DNA of 64,000 bases from Shinella daejeonensis (GCF_024281235.1 NZ_JAHWXY010000007.1:62001-126000), one strand, 5' to 3'. Positions 44,301 through 52,604 are shown, numbered from the stretch's first letter. Program-made: numbers and translations. The notes: generated from the letters alone by a model not told the origin.

Positions 44301-44768
44301 GGTGAAGGCGTGGGCGACGTCCTTGTGCCAGTTGCAGATCTCCGTGCCGTAGCAGGTGTTGGGGCTGCCGAAATGGCGAATAAAGCGCTCGATCCAGTCG
44401 ATGCTGTCGGAGATCGGCGTGCCGCTCGGGGTGGTGACGTTGAAGGCGACGGCCTCCGCGCCGCTCTCCGCCTTGATGCGGGCGAGCCTTGACGCGGTCT
44501 CCGCCAGTGCCTCCTCCCAGCTTATGCGCACCCAGCCGGGATCGGCCGCGCCCTTGGGCGCGGTGCGGCGCATTGGGTGGAACTGGCGGTGCGGGCTGTG
44601 GACGAGCTCGGGTGCCGCGCGGCCCTTCATGCACATCGCCTTTCCCGTGGGATGCGACGTGTCCGGCCGCACGGAAATCAACCGGTCGTCCTCCACCGTG
44701 TTGATCGTTCCGCATCGCGACCGGCACAGGGTGCAGTAGCCGACAATTTCCACGAGCACGCCCTTCAT
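41346..44768 (-). CDS. Molybdopterin oxidoreductase fused to FAD/NAD(P)H reductase and [2Fe-2S] ferredoxin domains
   Basis: About 1140 aa, self-contained. An N-terminal DMSO-reductase-family module carries a [4Fe-4S] site (C12, C15, C19, C46) and the bis-MGD domains up to about residue 745. A candidate Mo-ligand Cys lies in GTEICNWHKD. Then come an FNR-like FAD domain (RAYSLTGPA), an NAD loop (GGVGITPFISLLESL, YMCGPPAMM) and a C-terminal ferredoxin with CRVGQCESC...CLTC. Electrons can thus pass from NAD(P)H to Mo within one chain, as in some assimilatory nitrate reductases, but the substrate is unknown. No signal peptide, so cytoplasmic. I choose ATG 44768 because a promoter and an operator lie directly before it; the longer GTG frame would run through both. 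Confidence 0.87.
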   Translation of the reverse strand: MKGVLVEIVGYCTLCRSRCGTINTVEDDRLISVRPDTSHPTGKAMCMKGRAAPELVHSPHRQFHPMRRTAPKGAADPGWVRISWEEALAETASRLARIKAESGAEAVAFNVTTPSGTPISDSIDWIERFIRHFGSPNTCYGTEICNWHKDVAHAFTFGSGIQPADYENADTILLWGHNPANTWLAQAHAISNGRAKGANLVVVDPRPTSLAKQADVWLPVRPGTDGALALGMIRHLLAYRLYDDAFVRQWTNAPFLVRDDNGLLLRERMLWPDRNTDRCLAWDDERGEAVPVDPEQAMDAQTGRRLRLRGEVMLPATPGAPEGLACKPALELLARTAEPYDPARVRDLTGVEPEALVRATDYLRGGKRIAYHSWTGVGQHSNATQTERAIASIYALCGSYDTVGGNRLRRGPFYNAVSALEKLTPEFVAKAIGIEERPLGPPSTGWITARDTYRAITEGKPYRLRALMAFGSNLPVSQADSGLAEEALSKLEFHVHCDLFETPAARYADIFLPVNTPWEREGIRFGFEISDAAQALVQFRPRMVRPRGEARSDNEIVFDLARRLGMADDFFGGSLEAGWNHMLEPLGLSVETLRNTPGGVRCEIDARERKYALPHHDDEQRVRGFDTETRRVELYSELLLRHGQPAVATFLPPAEDAINRRNRTGRRFPLVLSSAKNGYYCHTQHRGLASLRKRAPDPVAEIGAGLARDRGINSGDWIRVSTRNGAARFVARVLPELADDVVVAEFGWWQACPELDRDALPVRGPGSSNANSLISADAIDPVSGSIPHRSFRCNIELDPATEPRQRAWQGFRPFRVAAARLEADGVRAVTFEAVDGGELPDYRPGQHIQIRVGGEGGVSRAYSLTGPAETAGRRSYSIAVRHVAEGRMSGFIHRDLNIGDLVELKAPSGNFLVPRRSPQPLVLLAGGVGITPFISLLESLPDGDPSEIWLYYGNRNGRTHAFLERIRRHRDRLPGLRVADHYNEPLPEDIFDSGEQIDADVVPQSVIDRQPRVYMCGPPAMMRAFSEGLVARGVPRFDIFSEVFRSPVTTVANDGRTHQVTFSRSGDGPKTWSAADGPLLPFADRLGLELPSGCRVGQCESCAVRIVSGKVTHLHGTEPDDPDTCLTCQAVPLSDVVLDV

Positions 44769-44775
44769 TAGTAGT

Positions 44776-44822
44776 GCGTTACAGTAACGCGTTATAATGC
44801 CTTTTGTGATGAAACGCGTCAA
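44776..44822 (-). promoter_or_regulatory. Promoter and operator of the molybdoenzyme gene
   Basis: On the minus strand, TTGACG (44817-44822), 17 bp, then CATTAT (44794-44799) form a sigma-70 promoter. The perfect palindrome GCGTTAC-A-GTAACGC (44776-44790) covers the expected start point. It matches the TGCGT-N7-ACGC pattern found again at 44884. Confidence 0.7.
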
Positions 44823-44865
44823 GCGCGCTGGATATCCGGGCAAAAATGGTTCAACAGATTCCCTG

Positions 44866-44900
44866 TTGACACTCCCGATGTAGTGCGTCACTGTCACGCA
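44866..44900 (+). promoter_or_regulatory. Promoter and operator of the Liv-type ABC operon
   Basis: TTGACA (44866-44871), 17 bp, then a weak -10 (CACTGT). The dyad TGCGT-CACTGTC-ACGCA (44884-44900) overlaps the -10, so repression by the GntR protein at 49883 is plausible. Confidence 0.6.
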
Positions 44901-45088
44901 TCACAAACGGTCGGCGAAGATCGACCGAGGGGAACGAGACGACAAACCGGGCCTTCCGTAACATCGGGCGCAATGCGCCTTGTGTGGAGCACAGGCGTGT
45001 CCCGGCCGCCGGCCATCTTCCCCCCATGCGTTGAAAAAAGGCTTCGCGTTCGCCCCCGGGCGGACCGCGGCCCAGAATGGAGCGTCCT

Positions 45089-45832
45089 ATGGCTGTGCTT
45101 GAGGCACGGGGAATGAGTATCGCGTTCAACGGCTTCTACGCCGTGAAGAATGTCGACTTCACGCTGCACGAAGGGGCATTGCATGCCGTCATCGGCCCGA
45201 ACGGTGCGGGCAAGACCACGCTGTTCAATCTGCTGACCAAGTTCCTGCAGCCGACCGAGGGGCAGATCTTCCACCGGGGCGTCGAGGTCACGGCGCTGAA
45301 GCCGGCGGCGATCGCGCGGCAGGGCGTCGTGCGCTCGTTCCAGATATCGGCGGTCTTCCAGGCGCTCACCATCCGGGAGAACATCGAGCTCGCGCTCCTG
45401 CGCCGCAGCGGCCTGCAATGGCGCCTCCTCGGCAACGCCCGCCGGGACAAGGCGCTGGTGGAGCGCACCGAGCAGGTGCTGGAGCAGTTCGGCTTCACCC
45501 GCGAGGCCGATATCGCCGCGGCCGAGCTTTCCTACGGCCGCAAGCGCGTGCTGGAGCTGGCGACGACGGTGGCGACCGACCCATCCGTGCTTCTCCTCGA
45601 CGAGCCGATGGCGGGGCTCGGGCGGGAGGATATCGACCGGGTCGCCGAGCTCATCCAGACCACCGCCAAGGGCCGCACGATCCTTCTCGTCGAGCACAAC
45701 ATGCAGGTGGTCTCGCGGCTCGCCGAGCGGATCACGGTTATGGCCCGCGGCCAGATCCTCGCCGAGGGGCCTTATTCGGAAGTCTCCAGCCGCCCGGACG
45801 TGATCGCGGCCTATACCGGGGGAACACATTGA
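45089..45832 (+). CDS. Branched-chain-amino-acid-type ABC ATPase (LivG family)
   Basis: A 247-aa ATPase with Walker A GPNGAGKTTLF, signature LSYGRKRVLELA (SYGRK in place of SGGQQ) and Walker B VLLLDEPMAGLG. The signature resembles UrtD/LivG-type subunits for amino acids, urea and related solutes. ATG 45089 follows GGAG; an ATG 4 codons earlier has none. Its TGA overlaps the next ATG by one base. Confidence 0.93.
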   Translation: MAVLEARGMSIAFNGFYAVKNVDFTLHEGALHAVIGPNGAGKTTLFNLLTKFLQPTEGQIFHRGVEVTALKPAAIARQGVVRSFQISAVFQALTIRENIELALLRRSGLQWRLLGNARRDKALVERTEQVLEQFGFTREADIAAAELSYGRKRVLELATTVATDPSVLLLDEPMAGLGREDIDRVAELIQTTAKGRTILLVEHNMQVVSRLAERITVMARGQILAEGPYSEVSSRPDVIAAYTGGTH

Positions 45833-46533
45833 TGGCCGAGATCCTGAAGGTCGAGAGCCTCGACGCCTGGTACGGCGAATCCAAGGTGCTGCACGGCGTG
45901 GACTTCTCGCTCTCCGCAGGCGAGGTCGTGACGCTGCTCGGGCGCAACGGCGCGGGCAAGTCGACCACCCTGAAATCGATCATGGGCCTGCTTCCCACGC
46001 GCAAGGGCTCCGTGCTCTATCGCGGCGAGCAGCTCATCGACGCGCAGCCGTTCGAGATCGCCCGCAAGGGCATCGCCTACTGCCCGGAGGAGCGCGGCAT
46101 CTTCGCGAGCCTCAGCGTGCGCGAGAACCTGATGCTGCCGCCGAAGGTTTCCGCCAATGGCATGGCCGTCGAGGATATCCTGACGCTCTTTCCCAACCTG
46201 CGCGAGCGCATCGACAGCCCCGGCACGAAGCTGTCGGGCGGCGAGCAGCAGATGCTGGCGCTCGCCCGCATCCTGCGCACCGGCGCGCGGGTACTGCTGC
46301 TCGACGAGCCGACGGAGGGGCTGGCGCCGATCATCATCAAGCAGATCGAGGCGACGATCGTGAAGCTGAAGGAACTCGGCTTCACCATCCTTCTCGTGGA
46401 GCAGAACGTGGGCTTCGCGCAGGCGCTGGCCGACCGCAACTACATCGTGGAGACAGGCGCAATCGTGGATGAAGTGGCCGCGGCGGATTTCGACCGCCGG
46501 CTCTCCTCCATCCAAAGTTACCTCGGACTCTAG
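45832..46533 (+). CDS. Branched-chain-amino-acid-type ABC ATPase (LivF family)
   Basis: A 233-aa second ATPase with Walker A GRNGAGKSTT, signature LSGGEQQMLALARIL and Walker B VLLLDEPTEGL. It forms the heterodimeric motor with the LivG-type subunit. The start overlaps the upstream stop (TGATG). Confidence 0.95.
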   Translation: MAEILKVESLDAWYGESKVLHGVDFSLSAGEVVTLLGRNGAGKSTTLKSIMGLLPTRKGSVLYRGEQLIDAQPFEIARKGIAYCPEERGIFASLSVRENLMLPPKVSANGMAVEDILTLFPNLRERIDSPGTKLSGGEQQMLALARILRTGARVLLLDEPTEGLAPIIIKQIEATIVKLKELGFTILLVEQNVGFAQALADRNYIVETGAIVDEVAAADFDRRLSSIQSYLGL

Positions 46534-46555
46534 TCCCCCGAACGGACCGATAGCA

Positions 46556-48469
46556 ATGACGACCATATTCGGCATTCCAATGGCGCTGCTCTATGCGCAG
46601 CTTCTCCTCGGCATCATCAATGGCGCCTTCTACGCGACGCTGAGCCTGGGCCTCGCCGTCATCTTCGGCATGATGGGCATCGCGAACTTCGCCCATGGCG
46701 CGCTCTACATGATGGGCGCGGTCGGCGCGTGGTTCATGCTGAACACGCTCGGCATCGGCTACTGGCCGGCGCTGATCCTGTGTCCGCTGGTCGTCGGGGC
46801 CTTCGGCATGCTGCTGGAACGCTTCGTGCTCAGGCGCGTCAGCCATATCGACCATCTCTACGGCATGCTGCTGACCTTCGGGATCGCCTTCATCGTGCAG
46901 GGCATCTTCCGCTTCTGGTTCGGCTCGGCGGGCCTGCCCTATGCGATTCCGTCCCTGCTCACGGGCGGCGTCAATCTCGGCTTCATGTTCCTGCCCTATT
47001 ACCGGGCCTGGGTAATCGTCGCCTCGCTCGGCGTTTGCTTCCTGACCTGGTTCGCGATCGAGAAGACCCGGCTCGGCGCCTATCTGCGCGCCGCGACCGA
47101 GAACTCGAAGCTGGTCCAGGCCTTCGGCATCAACGTGCCCGTCATGATCATGCTGGTCTATGGCGGCGGTGCGGCGCTCGCCGCCTTCGCCGGCGTGCTC
47201 GCCGCACCCATCCTGCAGGTCAACCCGACCATGGGCGCGGAGGTGCTGATCGTCATCTTCGCCGTGGTGGTGATCGGCGGGCTCGGCTCGATCAAGGGCG
47301 CCATCATCGCCGGCTTCCTCGCGGGGATCGCCGAGGGCCTGACCAAGGCCTTCTATCCCGAGGCCTCGACGACCGTCGTCTTTCTCCTCATGGCCTTCGT
47401 CCTCGTCGTCATGCCGACTGGCCTGTTCGGCACCAAGACGCAGGCCGCCGCGACCTCGGTCTCGCTGCCGGCGCTGGCCCACGAATCGGCCTTCATGCGC
47501 TGGGCGCTGTTCGGGGCGATGGCGATCGGCCTCGCGATCGCGCCGCTCTTTATCTATCCGGCCTTCCTGATGAAGGCGATGACCTACGCGCTCTTCGCCT
47601 GTGCCTTCAACCTGATGGCGGGCTACGGCAAGCTGGTCTCCTTCGGCCACGCCATGTTCCTCGGCACCGCCGGCTACGTGACGGCCTATGCGGCCAAGAC
47701 CTGGGGCCTCTCCCCGGAACTCGCCATCCTCGCCGGAACCGCCTCGGCGGCGGTGCTCGGCCTTGTCGCCGGCTGGCTCTGCACGCGCTCCAGCGGCGTC
47801 TATTTCGCCATGATCAGCCTGGCGCTCGCGCAGATGATCTACTTCCTCGCGCTGCAATTGCCGCAGACGGGTGGCGAGGACGGCATCCAGAGCGTGCCGC
47901 GCGGCGCGCTGTTCGGCTTCATCGACCTCAGCAACCCGACGACGCTCTACCTCTTCGTGCTCGCGGTCTTCCTCGGCGGCTTCCTGTTCCTGTCTTGCCT
48001 CATCCGTTCGCCCTTCGGTCAGATCCTCAAGGCCATCCGCGAACACGAGCCGCGGGCGCAGTCGCTCGGCTACTCGACGGACCGCTACAAGCTCGCGACC
48101 TTCGTCATCTCGGCGGCGCTCTCGGGCCTTGCTGGCTCGACCAAGGTGATCGTCACGCAGATCGCCAGCCTGACCGACGTGCACTGGAGCATGTCCGGCG
48201 AGGTCATCCTGATGACCTTCCTCGGCGGCGTGGGCACGCTCTATGGCCCGGTGCTCGGCTCCTTCGTCGTCGTGGCCATGCAGAACTATCTCTCCGCCCT
48301 CGGCGCCTGGGTCACAGTCATCCAGGGCGCGGTGTTCGTGATCTGCATCCTGACGTTCCGCCGCGGCATCGTCGGCGAGCTGATCACCTTTGTCTCGGCC
48401 CGCCAGCGCGAGAAGGACCGGCGAGGGATCGCGATGCCCGCCGGCAGCAAGGTCGTAACGGGGACATGA
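46556..48469 (+). CDS. Fused LivH-LivM ABC permease
   Basis: A 637-aa protein joining both permeases of a Liv-type transporter. Residues 1-300 form a LivH domain (GLAVIFGMMGIANFAHGALY) and about 320-620 a LivM domain (AFNLMAGYGKLVSFGHAMFL, SRSPFGQ-like loop as IRSPFGQILKAIREHEPRAQ). Such fusions are known but less common than separate genes. The ATG at 46556 gives a clean start, 22 bases after LivF. Confidence 0.94.
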   Translation: MTTIFGIPMALLYAQLLLGIINGAFYATLSLGLAVIFGMMGIANFAHGALYMMGAVGAWFMLNTLGIGYWPALILCPLVVGAFGMLLERFVLRRVSHIDHLYGMLLTFGIAFIVQGIFRFWFGSAGLPYAIPSLLTGGVNLGFMFLPYYRAWVIVASLGVCFLTWFAIEKTRLGAYLRAATENSKLVQAFGINVPVMIMLVYGGGAALAAFAGVLAAPILQVNPTMGAEVLIVIFAVVVIGGLGSIKGAIIAGFLAGIAEGLTKAFYPEASTTVVFLLMAFVLVVMPTGLFGTKTQAAATSVSLPALAHESAFMRWALFGAMAIGLAIAPLFIYPAFLMKAMTYALFACAFNLMAGYGKLVSFGHAMFLGTAGYVTAYAAKTWGLSPELAILAGTASAAVLGLVAGWLCTRSSGVYFAMISLALAQMIYFLALQLPQTGGEDGIQSVPRGALFGFIDLSNPTTLYLFVLAVFLGGFLFLSCLIRSPFGQILKAIREHEPRAQSLGYSTDRYKLATFVISAALSGLAGSTKVIVTQIASLTDVHWSMSGEVILMTFLGGVGTLYGPVLGSFVVVAMQNYLSALGAWVTVIQGAVFVICILTFRRGIVGELITFVSARQREKDRRGIAMPAGSKVVTGT

Positions 48470-48511
48470 CGCCCCGATATCCGCCAACCTCCAACAAAGA
48501 AGGTCGTAAGC

Positions 48512-49750
48512 ATGACTAGCCATAAGAAACACAGGGGAATTCGTTTCATGCTCGCCGCGCTCGCTGCCGGTGCGGCAATGCTCGCGACGCCGGCGCTCGC
48601 GGACGGCGTCAGCGACGATGTCGTCAAGATCGGCGTGCTCACCGACATGTCGGGCGTCTTCTCCGACATGAACGGCAACGGCTCGGTTGTCGCCGCGCAG
48701 CTCGCGATCGAGGATTTTGGGAGCATCGTCCTCGACAAGCCGATCCAGCTCATCAGCGCCGACCACCAGCACAAGGCCGACGTCGGCACCAGCATCGCAC
48801 ATCGCTGGATCGACAACGAGCAGGTGGACGTGCTCGCCGACCTGACCAACAGCGCCATCGCGCTCGCCGTCCAGGACATCGCGCGCGACGCGAACCGGAT
48901 CGCCCTCTTCACCTCTCCGGGCACGACCGACCTCACCGGCGCGAAGTGCTCCGAGACCGGCTTCCACTGGGTCTACGATAACTATTCCAACGGCATCGGG
49001 CCGATCAAGGCGCAGATCGACCAGGGCATGAAGAAGTGGTACTTCCTGGTGTCGGACTTCGCCTTCGGCCACTCGCTGGAGGCCATCGGCAAGAAGACGG
49101 TCGAGGAGAACGGCGCGGAGCTGGTCGGCACCGTCCGCTTCCCGCTGAACGCCCCGGACATGAGCGCCTTCCTCCTGCCCGCGCAGGCCTCGGGCGCGGA
49201 AGCCATCCTGCTCACGGCCACCGGCCGCGACCTCACGACCGCGATCAAGCAGGCCAACGAGTTCGGCCTCATCGCCGGCGGCCAGTCGATCGTCGCGCCG
49301 GTCATGTTCCTCTCCGACATCCACGCGATGGGTCTGGAGCAGGCGAAGGGCATCTCCTTCATCGACGGCTTCTACTGGGATCGCAACGACGAGACGCGCG
49401 CCTTCTCGACGCGCTTCGGCGAGCGCCACAACGGCGCGATGCCGACTAGCCTGCAGGCCGGCGTCTACTCGGCGGTCACGCATTACCTGAAGGCCGTCCA
49501 GGCCGCCGGCACCGACGAAGCCAAGGCCGTGGCCGCGAAGATGCGCGAGCTGCCGGTCGACGACTTCTTCGCCCGCGGCGGTAAGGTGCGCGAGGACGGC
49601 CGCATGGTGCACGACATGTATCTCGTGAAGGTCAAGTCGCCGGAGGAATCGAATGGCCCCTGGGACTATGAGGAGATCATCGCCACCATCCCCGGCGACG
49701 ACATCTTCCTGCCGCTGGCCGAAAGCACCTGCCCGCTCGTGAAGAAATAA
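48512..49750 (+). CDS. Liv-type ABC substrate-binding protein (Peripla_BP_6)
   Basis: A 412-aa periplasmic binding protein. The signal peptide ends at about residue 31 (PALA-D), followed by a two-lobed domain with KIGVLTDMSGVFSDMNGNGS and DNYSNGIGPIKAQIDQG. The family binds branched-chain amino acids, amides, urea and aromatic acids. Context (GntR, AcnX dehydratase) points to an amino-acid or proline derivative; this is inference. It is followed by a strong terminator. Confidence 0.93.
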   Translation: MTSHKKHRGIRFMLAALAAGAAMLATPALADGVSDDVVKIGVLTDMSGVFSDMNGNGSVVAAQLAIEDFGSIVLDKPIQLISADHQHKADVGTSIAHRWIDNEQVDVLADLTNSAIALAVQDIARDANRIALFTSPGTTDLTGAKCSETGFHWVYDNYSNGIGPIKAQIDQGMKKWYFLVSDFAFGHSLEAIGKKTVEENGAELVGTVRFPLNAPDMSAFLLPAQASGAEAILLTATGRDLTTAIKQANEFGLIAGGQSIVAPVMFLSDIHAMGLEQAKGISFIDGFYWDRNDETRAFSTRFGERHNGAMPTSLQAGVYSAVTHYLKAVQAAGTDEAKAVAAKMRELPVDDFFARGGKVREDGRMVHDMYLVKVKSPEESNGPWDYEEIIATIPGDDIFLPLAESTCPLVKK

Positions 49751-49756
49751 GACCAT

Positions 49757-49791
49757 GCCGGAGCCGGGACGATATTCGTCCCGGCTCCGGC
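49757..49791 (+). terminator. Strong hairpin after the binding-protein gene
   Basis: GCCGGAGCCGGGACGA and its exact reverse complement pair over a TAT loop, 6 bases after the stop. It is a 16-bp GC-rich stem with a loose T-run (ATTTTG) after it. Confidence 0.75.
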
Positions 49792-49882
49792 AGCAGATTT
49801 TGCTATCTGCCGAAGTCTCGTGCCAATATCCGGACGATATAGGGAAACGCCAGACGGACGCGGGAAAGTAAGCGCTTAGACG

Positions 49883-50593
49883 ATGAAGAATGAAAGCAAT
49901 CTGAGAGAGCAGGTTTCCCGGCATGTGCGGGCGGAGATCGTCGCCGGCTACGCGCAGCCCGGAGCCATGTATTCGGTGCCGTCGCTGGCCGAGAACTTCG
50001 GCATCTCCACGACGCCAGTGCGCGAGGCCTTGCTGGAGCTTGCCCGCGAGGGCTTCCTCGAGCCGCATCGCAACCGCGGCTTCCGCGTGACCATGCCCTC
50101 GGTCGCCGAGACCCGCAATCTCTTCGAGATGCGCGAGGTTCTCGAGGTCCATGCCGCACGCATGGTCGCGGCCATGCCCCGGCGCGATCTCTCCGCCCTG
50201 CTGCCACTTGCCGACGACGTGACGGCGGCGGCGCGCAATCACAGCTACCGGGCGTTTCTCGCCACGGACCGGGAATTCCACCGCGCGCTTCTGGACATGG
50301 CCGGCAATCCGATCCTGACGCAGACCGTCATGACGCTGCGCGGCCGGATCCGCTATTTCGGCGACGCCTCGGCGGAAGGCGTCGAACGCCAGCGCGCCTC
50401 CGCGCGCGAGCACTACCAGATCATCGACCTCGTCACCGCCGGCGACCTGGATGGCATATCGGACCTGATGCGCGACCATGTCCGCGCCTGGGAGCCGCTG
50501 TTCATGAAGGCCGTCGCGCAATTCGAACAGCCGCGCAGCCTGCAGCCGGCACCGGCCGCGACGAGCGCGACCGCCGCGTCGGACGCCTCCTGA
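49883..50593 (+). CDS. GntR-family (FCD) transcription regulator
   Basis: A 236-aa regulator. The winged HTH is residues 7-75 (FGISTTPVREALLELAREGF) and the FCD effector domain about 85-215, which typically binds a carboxylate through His/Asp residues (TDREFHRALLDMAGN). It lies between the transporter and the AcnX gene and is the likely reader of the TGCGT-N7-ACGC operators at 44776 and 44884. Confidence 0.92.
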   Translation: MKNESNLREQVSRHVRAEIVAGYAQPGAMYSVPSLAENFGISTTPVREALLELAREGFLEPHRNRGFRVTMPSVAETRNLFEMREVLEVHAARMVAAMPRRDLSALLPLADDVTAAARNHSYRAFLATDREFHRALLDMAGNPILTQTVMTLRGRIRYFGDASAEGVERQRASAREHYQIIDLVTAGDLDGISDLMRDHVRAWEPLFMKAVAQFEQPRSLQPAPAATSATAASDAS

Positions 50594-50610
50594 AAGAAAC
50601 GTTTTACCCC

Positions 50611-50745
50611 GTGTCAGATATCACGCCCCTCTCGATCTCCGAACTTCGCGACAAGGTCGAGGGCATCCTGCGTACCGTGCGCGCCGGCAAGCCACTGCCG
50701 GAGATCGAGGTGCTCGACCGTCTGCACGCGGAAGCCGGGCGATAA
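50611..50745 (+). CDS. Possible 44-aa protein upstream of the AcnX gene
   Basis: A GTG-started frame encodes VSDITPLSISELRDKVEGIL, then RTVRAGKPLPEIEVLDRLHA and EAGR. It is a charged, helical, non-membrane peptide. It is closely spaced (17 bases after the regulator, 13 before AcnX) with codon use like its neighbours. The ribosome site is weak and the family is unknown. Confidence 0.42.
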   Translation: MSDITPLSISELRDKVEGILRTVRAGKPLPEIEVLDRLHAEAGR

Positions 50746-50758
50746 GCGGAGAGCTCTC

Positions 50759-52477
50759 TTGGACACGATATTGGACGGCACCGCAGCGATTTCCGGAACA
50801 GCGCAGGGCGAACTGCTCGTCAGCGCGGTTGCGCTGAGCTTCTGGGGCGGCGTCGATTCCTGGACCGGCCGCGTGATCGATTCCCATCACGATCTCAACG
50901 GGCACCTGATGGAAGGCAAGATCGTCGCCATCCCGTCGGGTCGCGGCTCCTGCGCCAGCAGCGGCGTGATGATGGAGCTGCTGCTGAACGGGCACGGCCC
51001 GCTGGCGCTGCTGTTGCGGGAGCCGGACGACATCTTGGCCTTCGGGGCCATCGTGTCGGAGGAGGTGTTCGGAAAGTCGGTGCCGATTGTCGTTCTGGGC
51101 GAAGAGGGATATGCGCGCCTCTCCGGCCATTCCCACGCGCTGGTGGAGGACGGCCGCGTCCATCTCGGCGACGCGCCTTTCCAGTTGCCTCGGGCCGAAT
51201 CCCGGGCGGCCCGGCCGGACGGCCTGCTGCTCAGCGCGCACGACCGGGACTGTCTCGACGGCAAGCATGGCAGGGCGGCCGAGGTCGCCATGCGGATCAT
51301 CGTGCGCATGGCGGCACTCCAGGGGGCAGGGCGGCTCTTCGACGTCACCCGCGTCCATATCGACGGCTGCGTCTATACCGGCCCCGCCTCGCTGAAATTT
51401 GCCGAGCAGTTCCGCGACTGGGGCGGAAAGGTCGCGATCCCGACAACCTTGAACGCGATCTCGGTCGACGCACGCCGCTGGCGCCAGCAGGGCGTGCCCG
51501 TGGCCTTCGGCGAGGCGGCGGAGCGCCTCGGCCAGGCCTATGTGGCGATGGGAGCCGCGCCGACCTTCACCTGCGCCCCCTACCTGCTTGAAGGATCGCC
51601 CGGATACGGCGAGCAGATCGCCTGGGCGGAATCCAATGCCGTCGTCTATGCCAACAGCGTGTTTGGCGCGCGGACGATGAAATATCCCGACTATCTCGAC
51701 GCCTGCATCGCGCTGACGGGCCGGGCGCCGCTCTCCGGCTGCCATACCGACGCGGGCCGCCGGCCGGGGCTGCATGTCGTGGCCCCGGAACTCGCCGGCG
51801 TCGACGACAGCTATTTCCCGCTGCTCGGCTATCACATCGGCAGGATCGCCGGCGGGCGCATTCCCCTGGTCTCGGGGCTCGCGTATCTGGCGCCGACCGC
51901 CGACAACCTGAAGGCGTTCAGTGCGGCCTTCGCCACGACCTCCGGCGCGCCGATGTTCCACATGGCCGGCGTCACGCCGGAGGCGGCGGCCCATGCAGCC
52001 GCCGAACTGGAGACCTGCCGGATCGCGGCCGAGGACCTCGCGCACACTTGGGACGAGCTGAACGCGACGCGGGAAACGCAGGTCGGGCTGGTCTCGCTCG
52101 GCAATCCCCATTTCTCGCTCGGCGAGTTCACAGCCCTTGCGGCGCTTTGCCGGGGCCGAAAGAAGGACCCTGCCGTCGAGATGATCATCACCTCCGGCCG
52201 CGCCGTCCACGCGCAGGCCGCGAGCGCCGGCGCGATCCGGGTGCTCGAGGATTTTGGCGCACGGTTCTCGACCGATACCTGCTGGTGCCTGATCGAGGAG
52301 CCGGTCATCCCCGTCGCGGCGCGCGTGATCATGACCAACTCGGCGAAATACGCCCATTACGGCCCTGGCCTGACGGGCCGGACCTTCCGGTTCGGCAGTT
52401 TGCCGGATTGCGTCGCCGCCGCCTGCGGCGAGGGCGCACGCAGGACCGCGCCGAATTGGCTACGGCGCTGTGCTTGA
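50759..52477 (+). CDS. Aconitase X family dehydratase, fused small and large subunits (cis-3-hydroxy-L-proline dehydratase-like)
   Basis: A 572-aa fusion. The first ~140 residues are the AcnX swivelling small subunit (DUF126; NGHLMEGKIVAIPSGRGSCA) and the remainder the large DUF521 subunit (HIDGCVYTGPASLKFAEQFR, GNPHFSLGEF). Bacterial fused AcnX proteins include cis-3-hydroxy-L-proline dehydratases, which form pyrroline-2-carboxylate; archaeal ones act on mevalonate phosphate. The transporter and GntR context favours an amino-acid-like substrate. A TTG start at 50759 follows GGAG; no later start keeps the small domain whole. Confidence 0.88.
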   Translation: MDTILDGTAAISGTAQGELLVSAVALSFWGGVDSWTGRVIDSHHDLNGHLMEGKIVAIPSGRGSCASSGVMMELLLNGHGPLALLLREPDDILAFGAIVSEEVFGKSVPIVVLGEEGYARLSGHSHALVEDGRVHLGDAPFQLPRAESRAARPDGLLLSAHDRDCLDGKHGRAAEVAMRIIVRMAALQGAGRLFDVTRVHIDGCVYTGPASLKFAEQFRDWGGKVAIPTTLNAISVDARRWRQQGVPVAFGEAAERLGQAYVAMGAAPTFTCAPYLLEGSPGYGEQIAWAESNAVVYANSVFGARTMKYPDYLDACIALTGRAPLSGCHTDAGRRPGLHVVAPELAGVDDSYFPLLGYHIGRIAGGRIPLVSGLAYLAPTADNLKAFSAAFATTSGAPMFHMAGVTPEAAAHAAAELETCRIAAEDLAHTWDELNATRETQVGLVSLGNPHFSLGEFTALAALCRGRKKDPAVEMIITSGRAVHAQAASAGAIRVLEDFGARFSTDTCWCLIEEPVIPVAARVIMTNSAKYAHYGPGLTGRTFRFGSLPDCVAAACGEGARRTAPNWLRRCA

Positions 52478-52604
52478 GTTCGAAAGACCGTTCGCGTGTA
52501 TCTTTGACGAAGCTCCATAGCAGGACGGTTATTGCGCGGGAAAAGCCGAGGAGAGCCCAAGGCATGGTCCCGACTACCCCCGCCGCTAGAGCATGCTGTT
52601 TTCA

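Noticed and set aside
41424-44492. A 1022-codon open frame on the plus strand
   Set aside because: It is the antisense shadow of the molybdoenzyme gene, with the same biased composition and no domain.
44769-44897. Longer GTG start for the molybdoenzyme
   Set aside because: It would place the promoter and both dyads inside the coding region, and the extra 43 residues show no family similarity.
46382-50521. A 1379-codon open frame on the minus strand
   Set aside because: It is antisense to a complete Liv-type transporter operon and a GntR gene. The translation is low-complexity Arg/Asp/His/Ala-rich sequence typical of antisense frames in high-GC DNA.
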